Assembly (NCBI GenBank): GCA_030123625.1
Contig: CP126121.1
Coordinates: 2,148,179 to 2,212,178, forward strand
DNA from: Nitrospira sp.
GTDB taxonomy: Bacteria; Nitrospirota; Nitrospiria; Nitrospirales; Nitrospiraceae
DNA: 64,000 nucleotides
Direction: 5' to 3'
Below are positions 42,573-52,701 of the stretch, piece by piece (position 1 is the stretch's first letter; each line of letters opens with the position of its first letter). A program made the position numbers and the translations under genes. Below the pieces are notes generated by a model, which was given only the letters and a program-made list of their open reading frames with translations, was not told where the DNA came from and did not search any database.

Positions 42573-42803
42573 TCATCGGGAGTTCAAGTGCTGCATCCGT
42601 TTGATCGAACAGTACAACCCATAGCCGTGGGCCACGATCCCGGTCGCGAGCAGTCCCAGTGCTGTGGGGAGCCACGGTGAGGCAGGATGATCGAGTCCGT
42701 ACATTCCGATGATAAACCCAAGGGCAACGGCGACGATGCCGACCGATCGCGCGATGACGCCCCGCAGCCACCACTTATCCATTGGAATGTGTGCAGACAG
42801 CAT
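42573..42803 (-). CDS. Small membrane protein
   Basis: A 76-residue product with two hydrophobic segments (IARSVGIVAVALGFIIGMYG and WLPTALGLLATGIVAHGYGL). Starts at 42803 or at the ATG 42782; neither has a clear ribosome binding site. Function unknown. Confidence 0.5.
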   Translation of the reverse strand: MLSAHIPMDKWWLRGVIARSVGIVAVALGFIIGMYGLDHPASPWLPTALGLLATGIVAHGYGLYCSIKRMQHLNSR

Positions 42804-43000
42804 GTGCTCAGTCTATAGATATGTAGGGAGAGAGTGCAATCGTACCGGAAACAGCCATGTGTCGGCAATGACTCATGCGGCGAAAGGTAAATTCAGATAG
42901 ACCCCATGAACCGACGTTCTCCTTCCTTCAACACACGCCATCCAGCGTCCTGCTCAAGTTCGACGGCAAACCGAAGTCGCGCCGGGATTATCCGGCCCCT

Positions 43001-43338
43001 TTATGGAACAGCACACAGCGTTGGAGGCTGCGTAAGCGCATCGCCGGCAACATTCGTGAATTTCGGAATGAATACCAATGAAATGGGCGGGAGGATCCAC
43101 CATAGGGCTGTCTCGTCGGATTGAACAATGCGAACGCGGTCGGCGCCGGCCTTCTTCGCTGCTTTGGTGAACTCTTCGATCGCCCCGTCGAGACTCGCGT
43201 CGCCGATGAACGGCATCACGATTCCAAAATGGACGGCCACCTTCGTTAAATTGATGCAGTGCTCGTGAGGGCGCAACCTGACAGGAGCAATGAGCAGATG
43301 ATCGATACGTGTACCGACATTCTAAGCATGCTGTGCAT
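43001..43338 (-). pseudogene. Lipoprotein gene broken by a frameshift
   Basis: An ATG at 43338, 7 bp after AAAGGAG, begins a lipoprotein signal (MHSMLRMSVHVSIICSLLLS with the GC lipobox), but that frame stops after about 30 codons. In the -1 frame the sequence continues as a natural protein to 43001 (KVAVHFGIVMPFIGDASLDG, ADRVRIVQSDETALWWILPP, VFIPKFTNVAGDAL). One base shift near 43265-43275 would join signal and body into about 110 residues. Either a recent pseudogene or a sequence error. Confidence 0.55.
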
Positions 43339-43584
43339 GTCCATACTCCTTTGTGTTATTGAAACCATGCTACAACGTCGGTCTTAAGCGTTGGCCTAGG
43401 AAACCCACCGGCGGAGGAGTCCAGACGTCGTCCAAGCCATGACAGGGAAGTAGTTGAATCGGCTATCGGATGACGTGTGCTATCATGAAGTCTGATCGTG
43501 CATCTGCAAAAGGGTGAGAGGCTGAATGCGAAATCCAAATTATTCTCCTGGAGAATGGGTCAAATCGAGAGCGAAGTGGAGATC

Positions 43585-43893
43585 ATGAGGCTCACACGAT
43601 CGGCCCTCGAACGCTTGAAGGTATTGGTCCTCGAGCATCCCGAGGACCCTATTGTTCGCGTGCAGGTGAAGGACCTGGACGAACATCGGCTATCCTTCAA
43701 CATTACGTTGGAGGACCGAGTTCAGCCGGACGATGAAGCGCAGATAGTCGACGGGTTGACTGTGGCGATCCCTTCCGCAAGCGCGGGGCGCATGAAGGGA
43801 ATCACCATGGATTTTCAGGAGCCGGATGGTTTCAAGTTTCACCATAGCGATCAACCGCATGATCTCCGACTCGATCTTATCAACTTGAACTGA
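43585..43893 (+). CDS. HesB/IscA-like protein lacking the cysteines
   Basis: A 102-residue protein with the A-type Fe-S carrier outline: MRLTRSALERLKVLVLEHPE, VRVQVKDLDEHRLSFNITLE and GITMDFQEPDGFKFHH, matching the order of conserved strands. The three Cys that bind Fe-S in this family are all absent. It may therefore be a structural relative with another role. ATG 43585 fits the domain; longer frames exist upstream. Confidence 0.6.
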   Translation: MRLTRSALERLKVLVLEHPEDPIVRVQVKDLDEHRLSFNITLEDRVQPDDEAQIVDGLTVAIPSASAGRMKGITMDFQEPDGFKFHHSDQPHDLRLDLINLN

Positions 43894-44042
43894 AACTTGA
43901 GTGACCGGTATCCCAGCACACACATGGAAATTCCATTGCCCCGACAAAAGCTCTTGCAATTTACATATTTCTACACAGCCTGCCGCTTCTTCATGACCCA
44001 CTAGGGGTTCTCCTAGGTGGAGGAGCGGCACAATTCACATAT

Positions 44043-46613
44043 ATGACCTCTTCCGCTCTACCCATGAGGACTTCCAAGCCCCTTCCCTTCCAATTGCCCT
44101 TGTTGATCACAGCAATCGCGGTGGTGATCGTGGTGACCTGGCTGGCGGCCTGGCAGTACGTCCAACAGACACTGATTCGGACAGCGGGGGAAGCGCTCAC
44201 TTTGGGGGCGGCGGAAATCGCCTTGAAATTCGACCGAGTCGTCTCCGAACGCTACGGTGATCTGCACGCCATGGCGGTCGTCTTCTCGAACAGTATGAAA
44301 GACGATCCGGCATTCGTGCAGCGCTATCTCGATACGGTTCGAGATACCTATGAGACGTACCATTGGATCGCGGTGGCTGACAGAGAGGGACACCTGGTGG
44401 AGTCGACTTCCGCTGAATGGCCGCGGGGCAAGGACGTCGGCGGGACCCGTTGGTTTCAGGAGGTCCGCGCACGGGCAGCGGAGCGGCCGGATGCCACGGT
44501 GTTGGGAGGAGTGGACGCCTTCTTGACCGAGAAAGGGGCGCCTGACGCGATCGCCATCTCACGGGCCATCTACGACTCGCGCGGAGCCTTTGCCGGCGTG
44601 GTCACAAGCCGCATCGCCATGCCGGTCTTGGAAGCCATTGCCGTAGAAACGCTCCCCGGTTTGGTGAACAAGAATTCCACGTTGGCCGACATCGAATACC
44701 AGATCATTGCCGAGGATGGCGTGGCCTACGTCGATAGTGACTTGGCTCATAAGGGCCGGTCCAACCTCGCCACCTTGAAATTGCCTTCATTGGAACTGGC
44801 CCGCCAGGGTCCGGCCGGATATATCGAGGAAGTACACCTGCGCCGGCACATTCCGGTCATTACCGGATACAGCCGTACCAGGAATTGGGGCCAGTCCGAT
44901 GCATCTCAGTGGACGGTGTTGGTACGCATGCCGACGGCCTCGCTGGTGCAGCCCATTCAAAGCTTTCATCTCAAGGTCGCGGCGGCGGGGGTCGCCATTG
45001 TTGCGCCGATCTTCTATCTACTCATTTGGTTGCAGGCACGATTGCGGAAGGAATGGCGGTTCGCCCAGGCGGAACGCCTGCGTGCCACAGCGGCCCAGGC
45101 ACAATATCATCTCTTGCTCCAGACCACGGATCAGGGAATCTTCGGATTGGACCACCAGGGCCGTTGCACCTTCATCAACCGGGCCGCGGCCGAGATGCTG
45201 GGCTATACGCCCGACGAACTGCTGGGACGTCTCTTCCACGACCGGGTGCATAATGGAGCGGATGCTCCCTGTGACGGCCGGTGCGTGCTGGTCCGTGCTC
45301 TCTCCAATGGGTACTCCACACGGCTCGCCGAGCAGGTGTTTTATCGCAAGGATGGGGTCGTCGTGGAGGTCGAATGTTCCGCCTTTCCCCTCACCGAAAA
45401 CAGCCTCACGACCGATTTCGTATTCACGTTCATGGATATCACCGAGCGTAAGCAGCGGACCCGGGCGTTGCTGCAGTATCAAGGGCGTCTACAATCGCTC
45501 GCGACTCAGCTGCGGAAGGCGGACGAGCTGGTCCGTCAACGCCTCGCGACCGAACTCCATGACAACCTGGCGCAGACGCTTGCGCTCTGCCAAATGAAGC
45601 TGGTGGCCCTGTCGCGCGGCACGACGCCGTCGATCGCGGCCGGCATCGCCTCGGTCACGGGACTGCTCAAGGAGGCATTGGCGGTCACCCGGCAATTGAT
45701 GAGCGATCTGCAGCCGCCGACACTCGGCGGCGACGGGGATCTGGCTGCGGCGGTCGAGTGGGTGACAGCCAAGCTCCAGCGCCATGGATTGACCATCCAC
45801 ATAGTGGACGACGGTAGACGGAAGCTCTTGGATCCCGACGTGCTGCGCATCGCGCACCAGTCGCTTCACGAACTGCTCTTCAATGTGCTGAAGCACGCGC
45901 AGACCACCGAAGCAACGGTGCGTCTGCGCCGAAGCGGCGGCTATCTCGCCATTCAAGTCAAGGATCGCGGCATCGGTTTTCAAATGGAAGGCAAGCAGGG
46001 ACCCACCCAGGCGGGCGGATTCGGTCTATTCAGCCTGCGCGAGCAACTGCGGACGATCGGCGGACACATCCGCATTTCGTCCGTATCCGGGCGCGGGTCC
46101 CGGGTAACCATTCTGCTGCCCTTGCAGACCCTGTCGGCGGCCACGGCACCGGCCGGGCATCAAGATGACCACAATGCTGCTGCAGCCATGGCAGGCGGCG
46201 CGGAAGGGCATCCCATCCGGATTCGTATTCTGTTGGTGGACGATCATCAGATCATGCGGCAAGGCCTTCGGAGCATGCTTGAAAGCGAACCGGGATTCGA
46301 GGTCGCCGCCGAAGCGGTGGACGGTGAAATGGCGGTGGAACTCGCCGCCTCCATCCGTCCGGACGTCGTCCTGATGGACATCAACATGCCGAAGCTCAAC
46401 GGCATGGAAGCCACCCGCCGCATCAAGCATCTATTCCCGGACATCGCCGTGATCGGTCTGTCGATGCACGAAGATCCAAAACTGGAACAGCTGATGTACG
46501 AGGCGGGCGCCTCGGTCTACCTGTCGAAGGGCACCGCGTTCACTATCGTCTGCGACACGATCCGTCGGGTCCGGAGCGGGGACCGCAGGGCACAGAACTT
46601 TCCAGTGAGCTGA
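44043..46613 (+). CDS. CACHE-PAS-NarX-type histidine kinase fused to receiver
   Basis: An 856-residue membrane sensor. A TM helix near residues 18-40 and a second near 310-328 flank a periplasmic CACHE-like domain. Then PAS (about 358-470), a HisKA_3 dimerisation domain with phospho-His in TELHDNLAQTLA (near 505), an HATPase with DRGIGFQM and GGFGLFSLREQL, and a C-terminal receiver (LLVDDHQIMRQGLRSMLESE, with Asp near 778 in LMDINMPKLNG, Lys in YLSKGT). The receiver is NarL-like but no HTH follows, so output must pass to another protein. Monocistronic, before an NtrC-type gene. Confidence 0.88.
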   Translation: MTSSALPMRTSKPLPFQLPLLITAIAVVIVVTWLAAWQYVQQTLIRTAGEALTLGAAEIALKFDRVVSERYGDLHAMAVVFSNSMKDDPAFVQRYLDTVRDTYETYHWIAVADREGHLVESTSAEWPRGKDVGGTRWFQEVRARAAERPDATVLGGVDAFLTEKGAPDAIAISRAIYDSRGAFAGVVTSRIAMPVLEAIAVETLPGLVNKNSTLADIEYQIIAEDGVAYVDSDLAHKGRSNLATLKLPSLELARQGPAGYIEEVHLRRHIPVITGYSRTRNWGQSDASQWTVLVRMPTASLVQPIQSFHLKVAAAGVAIVAPIFYLLIWLQARLRKEWRFAQAERLRATAAQAQYHLLLQTTDQGIFGLDHQGRCTFINRAAAEMLGYTPDELLGRLFHDRVHNGADAPCDGRCVLVRALSNGYSTRLAEQVFYRKDGVVVEVECSAFPLTENSLTTDFVFTFMDITERKQRTRALLQYQGRLQSLATQLRKADELVRQRLATELHDNLAQTLALCQMKLVALSRGTTPSIAAGIASVTGLLKEALAVTRQLMSDLQPPTLGGDGDLAAAVEWVTAKLQRHGLTIHIVDDGRRKLLDPDVLRIAHQSLHELLFNVLKHAQTTEATVRLRRSGGYLAIQVKDRGIGFQMEGKQGPTQAGGFGLFSLREQLRTIGGHIRISSVSGRGSRVTILLPLQTLSAATAPAGHQDDHNAAAAMAGGAEGHPIRIRILLVDDHQIMRQGLRSMLESEPGFEVAAEAVDGEMAVELAASIRPDVVLMDINMPKLNGMEATRRIKHLFPDIAVIGLSMHEDPKLEQLMYEAGASVYLSKGTAFTIVCDTIRRVRSGDRRAQNFPVS

Positions 46614-46848
46614 GGCGCTGGTCAAGTGCCGGCGCAGCCGTAGACGGCCCCTATCCTTGTCGGATTCCAAGTCTCCCGCTCAGATCAGACTCCCTGGTCC
46701 TGCCTTTGCACATTCGCACCTATCGAGAGCCCAGACATGGTAAATTGATGCATAATGCGCCATATAGATTGTTTCCCTGTGGCAGGTTAGGGCAGATGAA
46801 AGGTCTGTGTCATTACCAATCTTTTTTGTGTTTGTATTGGAGAATGTC

Positions 46849-48228
46849 ATGACCGAAGAATGGGGCGCCATCCTTGTCGTAGATGACGATGCCGATATGC
46901 GGGAATTGGCCTATGACATACTGAAGGACCGGGGTCATCAGGTAACAATGGCTGGAGGCGGTGAGGAAGCTCTGAAGCGATTGACTGAAGAGAACTACGC
47001 GGTCGTCCTCACGGATCTTCGCATGAAAGGCATGCAGGGGCTTGAATTGCTGACGCAGATCAAACGAGACCATCCCGATATCAACGTGATTCTCATGACT
47101 GCGTTTGGGTCAGTGGAAACGGCAGTCGAAGCCATGAAACACGGCGCGAGCGACTACCTCACCAAGCCGGTCAAGAAGGACGAGCTGATCCGCGTCGTCG
47201 AACGCGTGATTAGGGAAGCGGCGTTACGGCGGGAAGTCAGCCGGCTCAGGAGAGAGGTCCGCAAGGAATACAGCTTCCACCAAATATTGGGTAAGAGCAA
47301 GGCGATCCAGGCGGTGTTCGATCTCATTCGGCGGGTAGCCGATAGTCCGACCAATGTCCTCATCACAGGAGAAAGCGGAACGGGGAAAGAATTAGTCGCC
47401 AAAGCCATTCACTACAATAGCGGCAGAAAAGATGGTCCCTTTATTCCGGTGAACTGTGCGGCGATTCCGGAGCAGCTGTTGGAAAGTGAACTGTTCGGGC
47501 ATGTGAGAGGCGCCTTTACCGACGCAAAGATGGACAAACGGGGATTGTTCGAAGAAGCGCAGAAAGGCACGTTGTTTCTCGATGAGCTCAGTGAGCTGCC
47601 GCTCATGCTGCAGGCCAAAATTCTTCGCGCGATTCAGGAAAAGGAAATCAGGCGGGTGGGAGCGACCAAGCCGATCTCTGTGGATGTGCGCATCATCGCG
47701 GCCACCAACCTGAATCTCAGTGAGGAAGTGAAGAACAAGCGATTCCGCGAGGACCTCTATTATCGACTCAACGTGATCGAGTTGAAGTTGCCGCCGCTCC
47801 GGGAGCGACGGGAGGATATTCCGCTCCTGGTGGAGGCCTTTCTCAAGAAGTGCGGTGAGGCTCGCGGGAAAGAGGTCAAGGGGATAAGCGAGGCCGCTCT
47901 GGCGATGTTGATGGACTATGCCTGGCCCGGGAACGTCCGGGAACTGGAGAACGTCATCGAACGGGCTGTGACGCTCAGTCGGGGCGAGAAAATTTCTCCG
48001 GATGATTTGCCCGCGGCAGTGCAAGGGGCCCGTGGCGATCGACGTGTACTGGATGAAGCAGCCGAGCACACTCTTCCGTTGCATGAGCTTGAAAAAGAGT
48101 ACATCAAGAAAGTGCTCGAGAAGACCGGCGGCAATAAATATCAGGCCGCCCATGCCCTTGGCATCGATCGCAAGACCCTGTATCGGAAACTTGCCGAAAT
48201 AGAGGACCGGCCTCACTCGGAGGAATGA
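46849..48228 (+). CDS. NtrC-type sigma-54-dependent response regulator
   Basis: A 459-residue activator: receiver (LVVDDDADMRELAYDILKDR, Asp56 in LTDLRM, Lys in YLTKPVKK), AAA+ domain with GESGTGKE near 173 and LFGHVRGAFTDAKMDKRGLF near 215, and a Fis-type HTH at the end (AAHALGIDRKTLYRKLAEIE). The sigma-54 contact loop reads GAFTDA rather than GAFTGA, a variant also known in other activators. The frame opens at 46807, but MTEEWGA at 46849 is the family-like start. The kinase following at 48378 is the probable partner. Confidence 0.93.
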   Translation: MTEEWGAILVVDDDADMRELAYDILKDRGHQVTMAGGGEEALKRLTEENYAVVLTDLRMKGMQGLELLTQIKRDHPDINVILMTAFGSVETAVEAMKHGASDYLTKPVKKDELIRVVERVIREAALRREVSRLRREVRKEYSFHQILGKSKAIQAVFDLIRRVADSPTNVLITGESGTGKELVAKAIHYNSGRKDGPFIPVNCAAIPEQLLESELFGHVRGAFTDAKMDKRGLFEEAQKGTLFLDELSELPLMLQAKILRAIQEKEIRRVGATKPISVDVRIIAATNLNLSEEVKNKRFREDLYYRLNVIELKLPPLRERREDIPLLVEAFLKKCGEARGKEVKGISEAALAMLMDYAWPGNVRELENVIERAVTLSRGEKISPDDLPAAVQGARGDRRVLDEAAEHTLPLHELEKEYIKKVLEKTGGNKYQAAHALGIDRKTLYRKLAEIEDRPHSEE

Positions 48229-48377
48229 CAACAACCTTCTCCCCGACCACCGAGCCCGATTGATGTCACTTGACCATGGTGAGTAGTCGCCTGTATGTGC
48301 TGGCGCCGTGGATCATTCTGTCCTACAAGACGGGTCCTTATCCACGATCGTTTCATGCCACCGATTGAGGACTGACA

Positions 48378-50288
48378 ATGGACGCGCAAGAGACCGGATC
48401 GCAGCCGGATACCGCAGACGCATCAGTCATCCCCCAAAGGGCGGCAGAGCAGCTCCTGATCAGCCCACTCATGCTCGAAAGCATCATTGAATCCGCGATG
48501 GATGCGTTCCTCACCGTGGATGAGGGTCAGAAAGTCGTGTTATTTAACCGCGCAGCCGAACAGATGTTTGGGTATTCCGCTCAAGAAGCAATCGGTCGGC
48601 CGCTCGACGGATTCGTGCCGGAGCGGTTCCGCGAGGCCCATCGCCACCACATTCATGCATTCGGACAATCCGGCGTGACGAGCCGAAAGATGGGCAAACT
48701 GGGAACCGTCATGGGACTCCGCTCTAACGGAGAAGAGTTTCCGATCGAAGCCGCCATTTCACATATCGATGTGGATGGAAAGAAATACTATACCGTCATT
48801 CTTCGAGACATCACGGAGCGCAAACGGGCCGAAGACTTGCTCAAAGAGAGCCAGCGGCAACTCACCACCTTAATCGGCAATCTACCGGGCTTCGTGTATC
48901 GTTGTCGAAATGACGGGGGGTGGATATTCGAGTACCTCAGTGACGGAGCGTCGGATTTGACCGGTTACACCATAGAAGAATACCTCGTTCAACGGACGAT
49001 TGCATACGGCACAAATACCCATCCGGGTGACCGTGAGCGTGTCCGGCAGGATGTTCAGGCCGCCTTGGAGCAACATCGTCCCTTCGAGTTGACCTACCGA
49101 ATTCTGACGAAATCCGGCGAGGTCAAATGGGTTTGGGAGAGAGGGGAAGGGATCTATGCGCAGGACGGCGCCCTCAGTCACCTGGAAGGTTTCATCACCG
49201 ACGTGACCGAACGCAAGCGGGCCGAACACTTGCTGCGGCAAAGCGAAGAACGGTATCGGCGCCTGATCGCCGTTTCGCCGTATGCGATTTTAGTGAATCG
49301 AGACGCCCGCATCATCTTCGCCAATGACCAGGCCATCAAGCTGTTCGGAGCGGTAAAGGCCGAGGAGATCCTCGAAAAGTCTCCCATGGACCTGTTCCAC
49401 GCCGATGACCATGACATCGTCCAAGAGCGAATCCAGGAACTGTTTGAAGGCACGGCTCAAGGCCCCATGCTTGAGGGGACCATCGTGACGCTCGACGGAA
49501 AAGCCGTGGATGTGGAAGTCAGTGGCGCTCGATTTGTCGACGAAGAGGGACCGGCGATTTTGATCATGCTCCGTGATGTCAGCGAGCGGAAACGGCTTCA
49601 AGACCAATTGCGGAGAACCGAGCGGGTCGCTGAACTGGGGACGCTGGCGTCCGGCATGGCGCATGAAATCGGGACGCCGATGAACGTGATTCTTGGGCGG
49701 GCCGAATATTTGATGGATCGCGTGACGGAGGAGCCGATCAAAAGAGGTCTCCGGACGATCATTACGCAGGTTGAGCGGATTACGAGGGTGATGAATCAAC
49801 TGCTCTCATTCGCGCGACGCAAAGCTCCGCAGCGTGTTCCGCTTGACCTAAGAAAAGTGATCGAAGACGGCATGGAGATGTTTCAAGAGCGTCTCGCAAG
49901 AAACCACATTCGGATTAAAATGGAGATGGCCGACCCTTGCCCCATGGTGTTGGCCGACGGGGATCAGATGAGCCAAGTCTTGCTCAACCTCATCATGAAC
50001 GCCGTTCACGCGATGCCGGAGGGCGGGACTCTTCGTGTCGGCTTGGAGTCTGAGCAACCGATGGTGAAACTCACCATCGTCGATACCGGTCACGGAATCC
50101 CCCCGGAAGCCATTGGAAAAATCTACGATCCGTTCTTTACGACGAAAGAGTTCGGGAAAGGAACCGGCTTGGGATTAACAGTGGTGAAGGGAATCATTGA
50201 AGAACATCAAGGCTCCATTGCTGTAGAGAGCGAGGAAGGGAAGGGAACTAAGTTTACCGTCCTCCTGCCCATTCATCAAACAGGCTGA
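48378..50288 (+). CDS. Triple-PAS NtrB-like histidine kinase
   Basis: A 636-residue soluble kinase: PAS1 (about 35-150, FLTVDEGQKVVLFNRAAEQM), PAS2 with PAC (165-285), PAS3 (290-405), a HisKA domain with His430 in MAHEIGTPMN and an HATPase with NLIMNAVHAM, DTGHGIPPE and GTGLGLTVVKGI. No membrane helix, so it senses an intracellular signal. It sits between the NtrC-type regulator and a lone receiver, which suggests a local NtrB/NtrC-like pair. Confidence 0.92.
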   Translation: MDAQETGSQPDTADASVIPQRAAEQLLISPLMLESIIESAMDAFLTVDEGQKVVLFNRAAEQMFGYSAQEAIGRPLDGFVPERFREAHRHHIHAFGQSGVTSRKMGKLGTVMGLRSNGEEFPIEAAISHIDVDGKKYYTVILRDITERKRAEDLLKESQRQLTTLIGNLPGFVYRCRNDGGWIFEYLSDGASDLTGYTIEEYLVQRTIAYGTNTHPGDRERVRQDVQAALEQHRPFELTYRILTKSGEVKWVWERGEGIYAQDGALSHLEGFITDVTERKRAEHLLRQSEERYRRLIAVSPYAILVNRDARIIFANDQAIKLFGAVKAEEILEKSPMDLFHADDHDIVQERIQELFEGTAQGPMLEGTIVTLDGKAVDVEVSGARFVDEEGPAILIMLRDVSERKRLQDQLRRTERVAELGTLASGMAHEIGTPMNVILGRAEYLMDRVTEEPIKRGLRTIITQVERITRVMNQLLSFARRKAPQRVPLDLRKVIEDGMEMFQERLARNHIRIKMEMADPCPMVLADGDQMSQVLLNLIMNAVHAMPEGGTLRVGLESEQPMVKLTIVDTGHGIPPEAIGKIYDPFFTTKEFGKGTGLGLTVVKGIIEEHQGSIAVESEEGKGTKFTVLLPIHQTG

Positions 50289-50354
50289 GGTTGAGGTTCA
50301 GGTTAAAGGTGGATGCCCCTCAATATGTCTCGACTCTTCTCTAGACCTCAACCT
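50288..50354. repeat. Long-range inverted repeat after kinase gene
   Basis: AGGTTGAGGT (50288-50297) pairs exactly with ACCTCAACCT (50345-50354), with nearby words repeated within each arm. It lies in a 267-bp gap after the kinase gene and may act as a weak transcription end or a repetitive element. Confidence 0.55.
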
Positions 50355-50555
50355 TGACCTTAGTCTCGACCGTTTGAGCTGTAGCATCCTGCACCGGCTG
50401 GCTCATTTCCGATTGTGGTGTTTCTCGCCACTGTGCGTTTGCTCCATCCATCATTGCCAAGATTCCTTTGAATTCATGCGCATCTTGGTCGCCCGCATAT
50501 CGGCATCTTCTTTGCTCTATTCCTCATCACGTTCCGGGGAAGTTACGGACAGAGG

Positions 50556-50954
50556 ATGGCGTCGGTGAGAAACGGGAAAACAGCGACTGTGCTGATCGTC
50601 GAAGATGACCGAGAGATGCGCAGTTTGCTGTGCGATGAATTTTGCGGAATGGGATATCAGCTGCGCGAGGCGAGGAATGGGGACGAAGCGTTTCTGGCGG
50701 TACTGCAATCCGTGCCCGATCTGATCTTGACGGACCTCCGGATGCCCGCAGGGGGAGATGATTACATCGGTCGGTTGCGGACCGTGGCGCCTGGTTGCCC
50801 GATTGTCGTGATCACGGCGTTCGGCGACGCGACATTGAAAGCGGAAGTGGTGAAAGCGGGCGCGAACGCCTACTTCGACAAGCCGGTCCGTATTGCCGAC
50901 CTCAAGAATTGTGTGCAACAATTACTCTATTGCAAGGGTACAGGCGGAGGCTGA
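50556..50954 (+). CDS. Single-domain response regulator
   Basis: A 132-residue CheY-like receiver: [20 protein letters not shown], phosphorylation Asp in [12 protein letters not shown], and Lys in [11 protein letters not shown]. There is no output domain, so it likely relays a phosphoryl group or acts by protein binding. It ends before the next activator gene, whose frame overlaps its 3' part. Confidence 0.88.
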   Translation: MASVRNGKTATVLIVEDDREMRSLLCDEFCGMGYQLREARNGDEAFLAVLQSVPDLILTDLRMPAGGDDYIGRLRTVAPGCPIVVITAFGDATLKAEVVKAGANAYFDKPVRIADLKNCVQQLLYCKGTGGG

Positions 50955-51024
50955 TCGTGCCGGTTGCGTACCTCCATTTCCGTACTCCACAGTAGAGATA
51001 GTCATCCCGAGGAACGAGATCGCT

Positions 51025-52401
51025 TTGTCTGACTCAGCCCGCCTCAACCAATCGGCGCCGACGGATCCTGTCATCACCGCGCGAATCGAAGCGATCAAGC
51101 AATTAGCACAGGGACTGTCCGATCGTGTGGCGGTTATGGACCGATCATTCAACGTTGTGTACGCGAACGAAGCGGCGTGGTCAGCGGACCAGGCTGCAAA
51201 AACCAACCGGTCTCGCGCCAAGTGCTATGAGGCTTTTGCGCAGCGGACCGACCCTTGCGGGACCTGTCCGGCCATAAAGGTGTTTGAAGCACCCGGTGTG
51301 GAATGCGTGTCTTGTTCGAGTGGAGGAGACGGCACGGCCTGTGGGATGCAACAAGCATTCCCTTTGGCGGATGTGAATGGAACCGTGGCATCGATGCTGG
51401 TGCTCTTTCAGCCGACCCCAAAGCCCCAGGGTCGAGCAACACCGAAGGACTCCGTCGGCCGAGCGGGAGACGATCGTTTAGGAGATTTGATCGGACGAAG
51501 CCCGATCATGCGGCAACTCTTCGACATGACTCGCCTTGTGGCGGACAGCTCGGCGACCGTCCTCATACAAGGGGAGAGTGGAACAGGGAAGGAACTCCTG
51601 GCGAACACGATTCATGCGCTCAGCAACCGAAAAGATCGGCCGTTCGTCGTCGTCGATTGCGGGTCCTTGCCCGAAACACTGCTTGAAAGCGAATTATTCG
51701 GGCATGTCAAAGGAGCCTTCACCGGGGCGGTCGCCAATAAGCGTGGACTGTTCGAAGAGGCGGACGGAGGCACCATTTTTCTCGACGAGATCGGCGATAC
51801 CACGCCGACATTTCAAGCGAAGCTGCTCCGCGTCCTGCAAGAGGGCGAGATCAAGCCCGTGGGTGGAACACGATCGTTGAAGATCCATGCGCGGGTCATC
51901 TCTGCCTCAAACAAGGAACTGGCCGACCTGGTGAAGGCCAAGACGTTTCGGCAGGATCTGTACTATCGACTGGCCGTGTTGCCGCTCTATTTGCCGGCGC
52001 TTCGGGAACGGCGAGAAGACATCCCATTGCTCGTCCAACATTTCGTCGCCGCTTCATGCGCTCGACATCACCAAGCCGTGCGCCAAGTTGCCGAAAAAAC
52101 GATGAGGGCGTTGCGCGATGCTCCATGGCCCGGCAATGTCCGGCAATTGCAGCATCACGTTGAGCGGGCCGTGGTGACGACCACCGGGCCATGGCTGGTG
52201 TGCGATGATCTGGTTTCAGGCATCGTGACCGAAGAGGAGAGTTTGCGCTCAGCGTCGCGTGGGGCTGTGGCTCAGACCGAACGCACTCGGATCGTGGACG
52301 CGTTGCAAAAAACTGCGGGAAATCGATTAAAGGCAGCCAAGTTGCTGAAGATCAGCCGAGCGAGCCTCTACAACAAGCTTCGCGCCTATAACATCGAATA
52401 G
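51025..52401 (+). CDS. PAS sigma-54-dependent activator, Fis HTH
   Basis: About 458 residues. An N-terminal PAS-like domain ([20 protein letters not shown]) carries a Cys-rich loop ([28 protein letters not shown]) that could bind a cofactor or sense redox. Then an AAA+ domain with GESGTGKE near 183 and the full GAFTGA near 229, and a Fis HTH ([20 protein letters not shown]). The open frame begins at 50893 inside the receiver gene; TTG 51025 after GAGGA is the likeliest start, though not certain. It directly precedes amoC by 300 bp on the same strand. Confidence 0.9.
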   Translation: MSDSARLNQSAPTDPVITARIEAIKQLAQGLSDRVAVMDRSFNVVYANEAAWSADQAAKTNRSRAKCYEAFAQRTDPCGTCPAIKVFEAPGVECVSCSSGGDGTACGMQQAFPLADVNGTVASMLVLFQPTPKPQGRATPKDSVGRAGDDRLGDLIGRSPIMRQLFDMTRLVADSSATVLIQGESGTGKELLANTIHALSNRKDRPFVVVDCGSLPETLLESELFGHVKGAFTGAVANKRGLFEEADGGTIFLDEIGDTTPTFQAKLLRVLQEGEIKPVGGTRSLKIHARVISASNKELADLVKAKTFRQDLYYRLAVLPLYLPALRERREDIPLLVQHFVAASCARHHQAVRQVAEKTMRALRDAPWPGNVRQLQHHVERAVVTTTGPWLVCDDLVSGIVTEEESLRSASRGAVAQTERTRIVDALQKTAGNRLKAAKLLKISRASLYNKLRAYNIE

Positions 52402-52701
52402 CTGTAGTTTGCCCTTTTCCACCTCTTTTCTCAGTCCCCGCTGTCCAGGTGCCTGGATAGTCTAACTAGTTGGAATTCCTACATGCCGGCTTTCCCGCTG
52501 CCGGAACTGTCTACTCGCGTAGATTTTCAGGCAAGTGCGAAAATAGCACAGAAATTCCCGTCACCGCTCCCACCAATGCAATCAGTCGCCTCAAGCACGG
52601 TTGGATTCCAGCGCACACCTTTTGCCTAGCTCCACACACCATCGTCTCTGGACAACCGAGAACGGGGCTCAGTTGAATTCAAACAAGGAGAGGTGGTCAT
52701 C

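Noticed and set aside
44885-45597. Long plus-strand frames inside the hybrid kinase
   Set aside because: They are shifted shadows of a high-GC gene, with unnatural Arg/Ser/Pro content.
52612-52625. Sigma-54 promoter upstream of amoC (CGCACACCTTTTGC)
   Set aside because: Spacing is right, but the invariant -24 GG is CG, so it is too weak to annotate.
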